Below are positions 25,623 through 32,800 of a stretch of DNA of 38,166 nucleotides, piece after piece. Position 1 is the first letter of the stretch; each line of letters opens with the position of its first letter. The notes under the pieces were generated by a model. The model made no database searches. It saw only the letters and a program-made list of their open reading frames with translations, and was not told where the DNA came from. This DNA comes from JAYEIA01 sp964472505. GTDB lineage: Bacteria > Bacteroidota > Bacteroidia > Bacteroidales > JAADGE01. Location of the stretch: positions 1-38,166 of the forward strand of contig CAYYQW010000034.1 of assembly GCA_964472505.1 (NCBI GenBank), written 5' to 3'. A program made the translations under genes and the position numbers.

Positions 25623-25931
25623 ATGTCAAGAATGAAACTCAGCAACGATATATACCTCCAAATTATGTGGGACTACAACATCCCAAAAGAAGACATCGAA
25701 AAACTGCTTTCGGGCAAAATCGAGCGTGCGGGGCATTATGACCGAGAAGGACTATTCTTAAAAATGCTTCAAAGTTTATCGTGGTTTACGCTTGTTCGTA
25801 CGCTCGGCATTGAGTTCATTAAAGAAAATTTGTCGGAAAAAATAATTACTAAGATTTGGATAAAGTCCATAGCAGAAAAATATACCTATGTTAAATCAAG
25901 ACTACAGGAAATTATACCTGTTGCAAGATAA
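25623..25931 (+). CDS. Putative antitoxin-like partner of AbiEii protein
   Basis: 102 residues from the ATG at 25623 (a second ATG at 25632 is possible). KLSNDIYLQIMWDYNIPKED, then IEKLLSGKIERAGHYDREGL, is a pattern I associate with small proteins preceding AbiEii-like toxins in Bacteroidota. It is unrelated in sequence to the FWDVD partners at 23052 and 24206. It overlaps the toxin gene by 44 bp. Antitoxin role inferred from context. Confidence 0.65.
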   Translation: MSRMKLSNDIYLQIMWDYNIPKEDIEKLLSGKIERAGHYDREGLFLKMLQSLSWFTLVRTLGIEFIKENLSEKIITKIWIKSIAEKYTYVKSRLQEIIPVAR

Positions 25932-26601
25932 GTTTTTCGACTTTTGGAAAACACTTAACATGCCGTTTTACCTCACCGGCGGCACAGCTTTGAGCCGTTT
26001 TTGGTTGCATCACAGATATAGCGATGATTTAGATTTTTTCGTAAACGATGATATTAATTTCGGTAAAAACATCCAAGAACTATTCGTTAATATAAAAAAA
26101 TATTTTCATACCGAAGGATTTGATAATGTTATATACGATACCTTTGCTCGATTTTTCATAAAAGAAGAAAATACAGTTTTGAAACTCGATTTTGTAAACG
26201 ATACTCCGTATAGAGCAGGCATGCCACTAAACCTCAATAAATTGCGTGTAGATACACCTTACAATATTTTGTCGAATAAGCTTTCGGCAATCGTAAACAG
26301 AGAAGAGCCGAAGGATATGTTCGATATTGTTCATATTTCACAAAACTACAGGTTCAATTGGGTTGATATTTTCGAAGATGTAAAACAAAAAGCATTAGTT
26401 AATGAACTGGATATAGCACAAAAAATACACAGCTTCCCTGTGGACCTACTGCAAAATTTAACTTGGACTTCAAACCCGATAGACGAAAATTTATATTTAC
26501 ACACCATAAAAACAATCGCCGACGATTTTTTACTCGGCACCGACAATTCGCTCTGCAAAACCTGCACAAACATTACCGATGCAAAATTAAACCCGCAATA
26601 A
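25888..26601 (+). CDS. AbiEii-type nucleotidyltransferase toxin
   Basis: 237 residues. FYLTGGTALSRFWLHHRYSD, followed by DLDFFV, gives the catalytic GG-T...HR.SDDLDF core with the Asp pair. LSNKLSAIVNREEPKDMFDI is the second conserved element. It looks complete and differs from the other copies in the window, so it was acquired separately. By family it is the toxin half of an AbiE-like system. Overlap with the upstream gene supports coupled expression. Confidence 0.85.
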   Translation: MLNQDYRKLYLLQDKFFDFWKTLNMPFYLTGGTALSRFWLHHRYSDDLDFFVNDDINFGKNIQELFVNIKKYFHTEGFDNVIYDTFARFFIKEENTVLKLDFVNDTPYRAGMPLNLNKLRVDTPYNILSNKLSAIVNREEPKDMFDIVHISQNYRFNWVDIFEDVKQKALVNELDIAQKIHSFPVDLLQNLTWTSNPIDENLYLHTIKTIADDFLLGTDNSLCKTCTNITDAKLNPQ

Positions 26602-26855
26602 TTGATATGAAACACCCCTGACAAAAATTTTGACATACATGCGAATGGTTGTATTTATAGCGACAGGCCGCGGCGTGCCGCTACGGCCTTGCATTTTGAT
26701 TACATATAGTGAAAATTTATACATTAATCATTTAAATATCACTGAAATAAAAAATATAAACACATAAAAATACGTATTCTACTCATAAAAGACATTCTTC
26801 GGATAAACATCCGCAAACGATATTGGCTTTATCGGCTAATGAAAGCTAAGAATCC
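26602..26855. other. Gene-free spacer after the AbiEii module
   Basis: No gene is seen. It opens with ATGAAACACCC at 26607-26617, a word also found after the AbiEii module at 14057-14067. A GC-rich imperfect hairpin, ggccgcggcgtgccgctac then ggcc, lies near 26667-26690. From about 26805 the reading SDKHPQTILALSAN may be a degraded upstream part of the GT2 tail that is clear from 26856. Confidence 0.5.
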
Positions 26856-26969
26856 CGCTACATTTTGCGTCATTTGAAATCACACGGAATAAAAACAGCG
26901 ACAGAATTGCAAAAAATGTCAAATTTAACGATGTCCGATGTATTAACAAAAGCATTTGGAAAGATATAA
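26856..26969 (+). pseudogene. GT2 3'-end remnant (tail copy 2)
   Basis: Reads RYILRHLKSHGIKTATELQK, then MSNLTMSDVLTKAFGKI and a stop, colinear with the last 36 residues of the GT2 at 24721-25596. The bases differ at many positions, so this is the end of a different allele. No other part of that gene is convincingly present. It closes the AbiEii cassette. Confidence 0.88.
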
Positions 26970-26977
26970 TTAGAGAC

Positions 26978-27028
26978 TTTCGTCTTATTAACGAAGCTTT
27001 TTAAAAAACTTTCGCCCTATTAACGAAA
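26978..27028 (+). promoter_or_regulatory. Paired operator-like repeats before the third ATPase
   Basis: tttcgtcttattaacgaag (26978-26996) and tttcgccctattaacgaaa (27010-27028) are direct repeats with a 32-bp period. Each contains the inverted pair TTCG-N9/10-CGAA. They end 20 bp before the ATG at 27048. The spacing of about three helical turns suggests binding of a dimeric repressor on one DNA face. Confidence 0.5.
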
Positions 27029-27047
27029 CTTTTTGTATTTTTAAAGC

Positions 27048-28364
27048 ATGAAAGAAATACTAAAAAATATTATTACAAATTTTCATACAAGCGAATTAAA
27101 ACAAAGTTTTGACAGAAATATCAAACTGCCTGTTAATACCGGTATTATTATTTCTGTTGTGGGCGTCAGGCGCTGCGGTAAAACTTTTTTGATATACGAA
27201 ACTATTAAACAAATATTAAAAGATAATATTCCGATAACTAATATTTTATATTTGAATTTTGAAGACGAACGAATACAACTTCAACAAACTGAGTTAGATT
27301 TGATTTTGCAAGCATACATGGAATTATATCCCGACAAAAAACTTGCGGAATGTTATTTTTTCTTTGATGAAATACAAAACATCAACGGTTGGGAAAAGTT
27401 TATAAGAAGAATTTTTGATACTGTTTCAAAAAATATATACATCACCGGATCTAATTCAAAACTTCTCAGCTCCGAAATTGCAACCGAATTAAGAGGCAGA
27501 ACAATCAGTTATACCCTTTATCCCCTGAATTTCAAAGAATTTTTGTATTTTAAAAATATAGACAGCAATTTTTACGGTACAAGACAAAAAATTAAAATAC
27601 TTGCTCAATTTAAGGAATTTATGATTTACGGAGGCTTCCCCGAACTGATAAATTTAGATGAAAACTTGAAAATTCGTAAGCTCCAAGATTATTTCAACTC
27701 TATTATTTACAAAGATTTAATAGAAAGATATAACATCACAAATCCAACAATTTTAAAATTTTTTATAAAGAAAATCTTAGAACAGGTAACAAAACCTTTT
27801 TCGGTAAATAAACTACATAATGATTTAAAATCAATGGGTTATAAAATAAGCAATAACCTATTGTACGAATATTCCGATTATATTCAGGCAACTTTTACTG
27901 CTGTTTTAATCAAAAAATTTGATTTTTCGGAAATAAAACAAGAAAAAAGCGAAAAAAAAGCTTATACCATCGATAATGGAATTTTGTCTGCATTAGATTA
28001 TTCTTTTTCGCAAAATTTTGGTAAATTATTAGAAAATTTGTTGGCATTAGAAATCTTAAAATCAGAAAATAATATTTTCTATTTTAAAAACAATCAAGAG
28101 TGCGATTTTATTATTGCCAAAAAAAACAACTATTTACCCTTACAAATTTCTTATTCGCTAAGCAACGCAGAAACAAAACAACGAGAAATAAAAGGTTTGC
28201 TGGCGGCTTGCAAATTTTTAAACGCCAAAAAAGGACTAATAATTACCTACGAAGAAGAATTTACCGAAACGCACAACGATGTAATTATTGAAGCCATACC
28301 TGCTTATAAATTTCTATTAGAAACCATATACTCACCTGATTTTATAATTACAAAAAATGAGTAA
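27048..28364 (+). CDS. AAA ATPase with DUF4143 domain
   Basis: 438 residues. Walker A is VGVRRCGKT, Walker B YFFFDEIQNI, sensor region ITGSNSKLLSSEIATELRGR. The C-terminal half has the DUF4143 pattern (YTIDNGILSALDYSF, NNQECDFIIAKKNNYLPLQI). It belongs to a subgroup different from the other five ATPases here. The last codons and the stop lie inside a GT2 tail remnant that starts at about 28348, so the cassette border falls within this gene's 3' end. Function unproven. Confidence 0.88.
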   Translation: MKEILKNIITNFHTSELKQSFDRNIKLPVNTGIIISVVGVRRCGKTFLIYETIKQILKDNIPITNILYLNFEDERIQLQQTELDLILQAYMELYPDKKLAECYFFFDEIQNINGWEKFIRRIFDTVSKNIYITGSNSKLLSSEIATELRGRTISYTLYPLNFKEFLYFKNIDSNFYGTRQKIKILAQFKEFMIYGGFPELINLDENLKIRKLQDYFNSIIYKDLIERYNITNPTILKFFIKKILEQVTKPFSVNKLHNDLKSMGYKISNNLLYEYSDYIQATFTAVLIKKFDFSEIKQEKSEKKAYTIDNGILSALDYSFSQNFGKLLENLLALEILKSENNIFYFKNNQECDFIIAKKNNYLPLQISYSLSNAETKQREIKGLLAACKFLNAKKGLIITYEEEFTETHNDVIIEAIPAYKFLLETIYSPDFIITKNE

Positions 28365-28410
28365 TCTATCTAAAAATCAAGTATTAATTAAAGCATTTAA
28401 AAAGGGATGA
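28348..28410 (+). pseudogene. GT2 3'-end remnant (tail copy 3)
   Basis: In the frame offset from the ATPase it reads LQKMSNLSKNQVLIKAFKKG and a stop. This aligns with LQKMSNLTMSDVLTKAFGKI of tail copy 2 and with the end of the intact GT2. Its TGA overlaps the ATG of the acyltransferase (ATGA). It overlaps the last 17 bases of the ATPase gene, showing where ATPase and GT2 sequence were joined. Confidence 0.85.
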
Positions 28411-29150
28411 TGATAATTCTTGTTTTAAAAGATTTTTTCAGAAAAATAATAAGACGGCTGTATTGGATTTATCGTTTGATGCAGGCTGAAAAAGGCAGCG
28501 GTTTTCAAATCCGGTTTCCCGTAAAGGCCGAAGGCAGCGGAAATCTGAGCTTCGGAAATAACTGCAAAGTTCAAAAGCATGTGTTTTTTGCTTGCGGAGC
28601 CGACAGTCATATCATTTTCGGTAATAATTGCCGAATAGATGAAGGCGCAGAAATAATTGCCGGCAAAAATGCACGCATCACTTTCGGCGATAATTGTTGG
28701 ATTATGAAAAACTCCGTAATCAGAACTTCCGACACGTTTGAATTTGGGAACGATGTTGCGATTGCAACGAATTGCGCAATTTTTTCGCGCGAAGGCGGGC
28801 ACGAGGGCGCGCTGAAAATCGGCAAGGGCACACACATCGGCGACGGCACCATAATAGACACGGCAGACAATCTCACGATTGAAGATGAAGTAGCCGTAGG
28901 CCCCAACTGCGTAATTTATACCCACGACCACGATTACACAAAAAGCAATTTGCCCGCTTGGAAAGGCGGAATAATAAAACATCCGGTTACAATAAAAAAA
29001 GGCGCTTGGATAGCATCAAGCGTTACCGTTTTGCCCAAAATTGAAATCGGTGAACGCTGTGTGGTAGCTGCCGGCGCTGTTGTAACAAAAAGTACGGAGG
29101 CAAATTCAATTTACGGCGGAATTCCGGCTAAAAAAATAAAAAAAATCTAA
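28407..29150 (+). CDS. Hexapeptide-repeat acyltransferase (WbbJ-like)
   Basis: 247 residues. Successive left-handed beta-helix hexads are visible (SFGNNCKVQKHVFFACGADS, IIFGNNCRIDEGAEIIAG, and similar turns to about residue 235). HDHDY in the loop and GAWIASSVTVLPKIEIGERC then VVAAGAVVT close the domain, as in WbbJ/CysE/maltose O-acetyltransferases. It probably O-acetylates a sugar of the polymer from acetyl-CoA. A second in-frame ATG is at 28410. Its first bases overlap the stop of a GT2 tail. Its stop TAA runs into a GT2 head whose ATG is mutated to ATA. Confidence 0.88.
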   Translation: MMIILVLKDFFRKIIRRLYWIYRLMQAEKGSGFQIRFPVKAEGSGNLSFGNNCKVQKHVFFACGADSHIIFGNNCRIDEGAEIIAGKNARITFGDNCWIMKNSVIRTSDTFEFGNDVAIATNCAIFSREGGHEGALKIGKGTHIGDGTIIDTADNLTIEDEVAVGPNCVIYTHDHDYTKSNLPAWKGGIIKHPVTIKKGAWIASSVTVLPKIEIGERCVVAAGAVVTKSTEANSIYGGIPAKKIKKI

Positions 29151-29234
29151 TACCTAAAACATCCGTCATCATCCCCAACTACAATTGCGCCCGGTGGCTG
29201 CCGAGGGTGATTGGAAGCTGCCTGATACAAAAAC
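29150..29234 (+). pseudogene. GT2 5'-end remnant, start codon lost
   Basis: Reads (I)PKTSVIIPNYNCARWLPR, then VIGSCLIQK, the start of the intact GT2 at 31740 (VTVIIPNYNCSKWLPKVIES). The expected ATG is ATA. Bases 29162-29234 are identical to 30182-30254 (73 bp). After 29234 similarity ends and the frame closes within about 50 bp. Confidence 0.88.
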
Positions 29235-29325
29235 AAAGTTCACTTGGAGCTTGGCCACAATTTTCAAAAACCATTTGAAAGCGAAGTATTCCTCAAAAAC
29301 TGCTGCTCTTTTAAATTAAAAACTT

Positions 29326-29333
29326 TACTTTTG
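29326..29333 (+). promoter_or_regulatory. Putative promoter of the MntA/HepT pair
   Basis: TACTTTTG fits TAnnTTTG and lies 23 bp before the ATG at 29357. Confidence 0.45.
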
Positions 29334-29356
29334 TTATAATTTCTTTGTTATAAAAT

Positions 29357-29755
29357 ATGCTTAGTCCGAAATACACTGAGAAAATAAAACAAATCTTTGC
29401 GGAGAAAGTCAAGTTTGCCTTTCTTTTTGGGTCGGCACTTACGGAATATTTTACCGCCGGCAGCGATATTGATATTGCAATATACGCAGAAAATTACCCG
29501 CTACCTCCGGAATATCTTACGGATTTGAAATATCGGGCTGAAAAAAGCATTAATTTTGAATATGATATTGATCTGCTTATATTAAACAGCGCAGATATAA
29601 TTATAAGCAATCAAATAATTACAACCGGTAAAATCATAATTAACAACGATAAGAATTTTACGGAAAATTTCATAAGTTCAAGAAGAGGTATGTATTTCGA
29701 TTTTAAATTTTTTCGTAAAAACCTTGAAGAAAATTTAAAAACAAAAGTATTATGA
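29357..29755 (+). CDS. MntA-like minimal nucleotidyltransferase antitoxin
   Basis: 132 residues. FLFGSALTEYFTAGSDIDIA contains the GSx10DxD motif (G25, S26, D37, D39) of minimal nucleotidyltransferases; D71 and nearby in YDIDLLIL supplies the third Asp. In type VII systems MntA neutralises HepT by adding AMP to a tyrosine. The stop overlaps the HEPN gene start by 4 bp (ATGA). The pair lies between two nearly identical GT2 head remnants. Confidence 0.87.
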   Translation: MLSPKYTEKIKQIFAEKVKFAFLFGSALTEYFTAGSDIDIAIYAENYPLPPEYLTDLKYRAEKSINFEYDIDLLILNSADIIISNQIITTGKIIINNDKNFTENFISSRRGMYFDFKFFRKNLEENLKTKVL

Positions 29756-30159
29756 ATGATATTCTCCTGTCAAAAACATCAACTATTAAAAACTGCTTAA
29801 AACGCATAAAAGATACTACAAAATTATTACCGGAAAGCCTGGATAATAATTTTGATGTTCAGGATATATTTATACTAAATTTGCAGCGAGCTATTCAAGC
29901 AAGTTTTGACATTACCAACATTATCATAAAAGAGTATAATTTAGATTTGCCGGTAAACTATAAAAGTGCATTTGAAATTTTATATAAGCATAATTTTATT
30001 GATGAAAATATAAAAGAAAAAATGATAAAAATGGCCGGTTTTAGAAATATTGCCGTTCATAACTACGAAACCATAAACATTGAAATTCTAAAATCAATAT
30101 TGAAAAATAATTTGCAGGATTTTGAAACTTTTTACACGCAAATATTAGAGAATGAATAA
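29752..30159 (+). CDS. HepT-like HEPN ribonuclease toxin (DUF86)
   Basis: 135 residues, all-helical. FRNIAVHNYE gives the RX4HXY motif (R98, H103, Y105), the RNase active site of HEPN toxins; Y105 is the residue AMPylated by MntA in studied pairs. The gene overlaps its antitoxin by 4 bp, confirming the type VII MntA/HepT arrangement. All key residues are present, so the system looks functional. A GT2 head begins 10 bp after its stop. Confidence 0.88.
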   Translation: MNDILLSKTSTIKNCLKRIKDTTKLLPESLDNNFDVQDIFILNLQRAIQASFDITNIIIKEYNLDLPVNYKSAFEILYKHNFIDENIKEKMIKMAGFRNIAVHNYETINIEILKSILKNNLQDFETFYTQILENE

Positions 30160-30169
30160 GCTCCGTTAA

Positions 30170-30337
30170 ATGCCCAAAACCTCCGTCATCATCCCCAACT
30201 ACAATTGCGCCCGGTGGCTGCCGAGGGTGATTGGAAGCTGCCTGATACAAAAACTTTCACACGAAATTATTGTGGCGGGCGTCCGGTTGGAAGACAAGAG
30301 TTGGGAGATTTTAAAAAATAAAAGCAGGCAAGTTTGA
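30170..30337 (+). pseudogene. GT2 5'-end remnant, 56 codons
   Basis: MPKTSVIIPNYNCARWLPRV and on through SHEIIVAGVRLEDKSWEILK, then stop. It parallels the first 50 residues of the intact GT2 at 31740 (LHEIIVVDDKSEDDSWEVLE). The Asp pair VVDD has become VAGV, so even this part is inactive. It is the second of two heads framing the MntA/HepT cassette and precedes the next ATPase. Confidence 0.88.
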
Positions 30338-30380
30338 AAATTCGATTAATGCATTTGAAGAAAACCTAATCACAACTTTG

Positions 30381-30466
30381 ACATAATTTATATTAAATCT
30401 GTCAGTCATTTAATCTTATTAATATTAATTTTGTCAATATGTTTACATAATTTATATTAAATTTGT
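30381..30466 (+). promoter_or_regulatory. Direct repeats and putative promoter of the fourth ATPase
   Basis: acataatttatattaaatct followed by gt (30381-30402) recurs as acataatttatattaaattt followed by gt (30445-30466), 64 bp apart. The second copy contains TAAATTTG (30458-30465), a TAnnTTTG box 49 bp before the ATG at 30515; the first has the imperfect TAAATCTG. Either two promoters or a promoter with an upstream operator. Confidence 0.5.
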
Positions 30467-30514
30467 TTGGCCGTATTATAAATTCTACTAATTTTGACAG
30501 TAAATTTAAAACGA

Positions 30515-31654
30515 ATGCAAAGCGATTTTGACAGAATAATACTACCGGAATTACTTAAACCGGTTAATCAACAAACAAATAAAGTGCTGATTTTGCTCGG
30601 TGCCCGACGAACCGGTAAGACCTACATTCTGAATAAACTGAAAAAGAAAGTCAAGAATATAATTGTATTAAACGGCGATGATTATAAAACAACAACATTA
30701 TTGCAAAATAAATCCATTGATGAATATAAGAAAATAATAGGCAATGCAGAATTCTTTATCATTGATGAAGCTCAAAACATTAATAATATCGGGCATATTT
30801 TAAAAGTGATACACGACAATATCCCAAAACTGAAAATAATAGCAACCGGTTCGTCAGCATTTGATTTGTCAAATAAACTCGGTGAGCCGCTTACCGGCAG
30901 AAAAAAAACAGTCCGCATATTTCCCATGGCACAATTAGAATTGTCAGCGTCTGAAAATTATTTTGAAACTTATGAACATTTGCCCGAGCGCTTGCTTTAC
31001 GGAACTTATCCGGAAATATTTCATTATAATAGTTACGTGGAAAAAACAGAATATTTATATGAGCTTGTTAATTCATATCTTTTAAAAGATATTCTAATTT
31101 TTGATAATATAAAAAATTCCGACAAACTGTTTAATATTTTGAAATTATTGTCATTTCAAGTAGGCAGTGAGGTTTCACTTAATGAAATTGCAGGAAAAAT
31201 TGGTGTCAGCAAAAATACGGTTGAGCGGTATATTGATTTGTTAAAGAAAGTTTTTGTTATCTTTGAAATTAAAGCATACAGCAATAATAAACGTAAAGAA
31301 ATCAGTAAAATGTCGCGCTATTATTTTGCCGACAACGGTGTTCGTAATGCCGTAATTAGTAATTTTAATGCTATTGATTTACGAAATGACATCGGGCAAC
31401 TTTGGGAAAATTATATAATTTCCGAACGTGTTAAATACTTGTCATACAATAAAATATTTGCCGAAACACATTTTTGGAGAAGCTATTCGCAACAAGAAAT
31501 TGATTGGATAGAACTAAAAGACGAAAAACTTGATGCTTACGAAATTAAATATGCAAAAAAGAAGGTAAAAGTTCCGCCGCAATGGCAAAAAAATTATGCG
31601 GATTCATCTTTCCAACTTATTAACAAAGATAATTATTTGGATTTTATAACATAG
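30515..31654 (+). CDS. AAA ATPase with DUF4143 domain
   Basis: 379 residues from the ATG at 30515 (an in-frame TTG lies at 30494). Walker A is LGARRTGKT, Walker B FFIIDEAQNI, sensor region ATGSSAFDLSNKLGEPLTGR. A helix-turn-helix-like stretch VSLNEIAGKIGVSKNTVERY lies in the middle, as in other family members. The DUF4143 end reads YYFADNGVRNAVISNF and EIDWIELKDEKLDAYEIKYA. It sits between a GT2 head remnant and the intact GT2. Function unproven. Confidence 0.87.
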   Translation: MQSDFDRIILPELLKPVNQQTNKVLILLGARRTGKTYILNKLKKKVKNIIVLNGDDYKTTTLLQNKSIDEYKKIIGNAEFFIIDEAQNINNIGHILKVIHDNIPKLKIIATGSSAFDLSNKLGEPLTGRKKTVRIFPMAQLELSASENYFETYEHLPERLLYGTYPEIFHYNSYVEKTEYLYELVNSYLLKDILIFDNIKNSDKLFNILKLLSFQVGSEVSLNEIAGKIGVSKNTVERYIDLLKKVFVIFEIKAYSNNKRKEISKMSRYYFADNGVRNAVISNFNAIDLRNDIGQLWENYIISERVKYLSYNKIFAETHFWRSYSQQEIDWIELKDEKLDAYEIKYAKKKVKVPPQWQKNYADSSFQLINKDNYLDFIT

Positions 31655-31739
31655 TTTTCGATTTGAGAAATTGCGGATGAAATAAAGCAAATTAGCCGGA
31701 AAGTAATGACTAATCAGTTAATTTTAAAAATAAATAATT

Positions 31740-32696
31740 ATGAATGTTGGCGTCACTGTAATAATTCCAAACTACAACTGCTCTAAATGGCTGCCAAAAG
31801 TGATTGAAAGTTGCCTGATACAGCAACACTTACATGAAATTATTGTAGTTGACGACAAGTCGGAAGATGATAGTTGGGAAGTATTGGAAAAATTAAAAGA
31901 GCAAAGCCCGGGAATCATAAAAATATACCGAAATCCCAAAAAAGGCGGCAACCAAGCCCGGAATTTCGGGTTTTCAAAATCTTCGGGCGATTTTATTCAA
32001 TGGTTAGATGCCGATGATTTTCTGTTGGAAGGCAAATTTGAAAATCAAATCCGTAAATTCCGGGATAATCCGAAAGCAGATATTGTCTATTCCGATTGGT
32101 ATATGGATTTTTACGAAGACAGCACAACATGTATTCGCCGCGAAGAACAAAAAAAAGCCCCCTACCCCGATTTTACTTTTGAAATACTGGCCGACAATTG
32201 GTCGGTACCGGCCAATTATCTTTTGAAAAGAAGTATTGCCGAAAAATTACATCACTTGCCCGGCTGGCAGCCCGAAACTAAAGTGGCTCAAGATCGCGAA
32301 TATTTTACCATGGCGGCATTACTCGGCGCTGAGTTTGTATATGCCGAAGGTTTTTATTGTATTTACAACCGTTGGAATGCCAATTCTGTTTCTTCCATGC
32401 AGTTCAAAAAACGCTTAAAATTTCAATTGGAGCTGGAACAGAAATTCCGAAAAAAAATTATTGAAAAAAACTATCCTAAAAAACAGGAAAAACAATATTT
32501 ATCGCTGCTCAACGCCCACAGCATGAATGCCTGTTTTTATAATCCGAAACTTACTGTTTTAAATTCGTTTTCCTTTTTCAACATACATTGGAAAAAAATC
32601 CATTGGAAAAAACGCCCGTTTATACCTTTAATCTATATTTGGCAACATCTGAAATTTTTCTTTATGAAAAACAAATCCAACGCATCGAAAAAATAA
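31740..32696 (+). CDS. Family 2 glycosyltransferase
   Basis: 318 residues. VTVIIPNYNCSKWLPKVIES, LHEIIVVDDKSEDDSWEVLE and QWLDADDFLLEGKFE provide the donor-binding Asp residues and DxD motif; AQDREYFTMAALLGAEFVY is the catalytic region. It has two truncated heads upstream (29150, 30170). The C-terminal Lys-rich end (KNKSNASKK) has a partial copy at 34042-34073. No transmembrane segment is evident. Confidence 0.9.
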   Translation: MNVGVTVIIPNYNCSKWLPKVIESCLIQQHLHEIIVVDDKSEDDSWEVLEKLKEQSPGIIKIYRNPKKGGNQARNFGFSKSSGDFIQWLDADDFLLEGKFENQIRKFRDNPKADIVYSDWYMDFYEDSTTCIRREEQKKAPYPDFTFEILADNWSVPANYLLKRSIAEKLHHLPGWQPETKVAQDREYFTMAALLGAEFVYAEGFYCIYNRWNANSVSSMQFKKRLKFQLELEQKFRKKIIEKNYPKKQEKQYLSLLNAHSMNACFYNPKLTVLNSFSFFNIHWKKIHWKKRPFIPLIYIWQHLKFFFMKNKSNASKK

Positions 32697-32776
32697 TAAG
32701 CGATAATCTTACTGAAAAATCATAAATTAAATCGATAAATTTTTCAATTTTATAAAAAATATCGAGATAATTTTTG

Positions 32777-32784
32777 TATTTTTG
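32777..32784 (+). promoter_or_regulatory. Putative promoter of the fifth ATPase
   Basis: TATTTTTG fits TAnnTTTG, 16 bp before the GTG at 32801. Upstream, atcgataaattttt (from about 32732) and aaaaaatatcgagat (to about 32767) form an imperfect inverted repeat that could be an operator. Confidence 0.45.
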
Positions 32785-32800
32785 TAAAAAATGTCGAATT

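Noticed and set aside
28425..28982. 185-codon minus-strand frame
   Set aside because: Antisense shadow of the hexapeptide acyltransferase.
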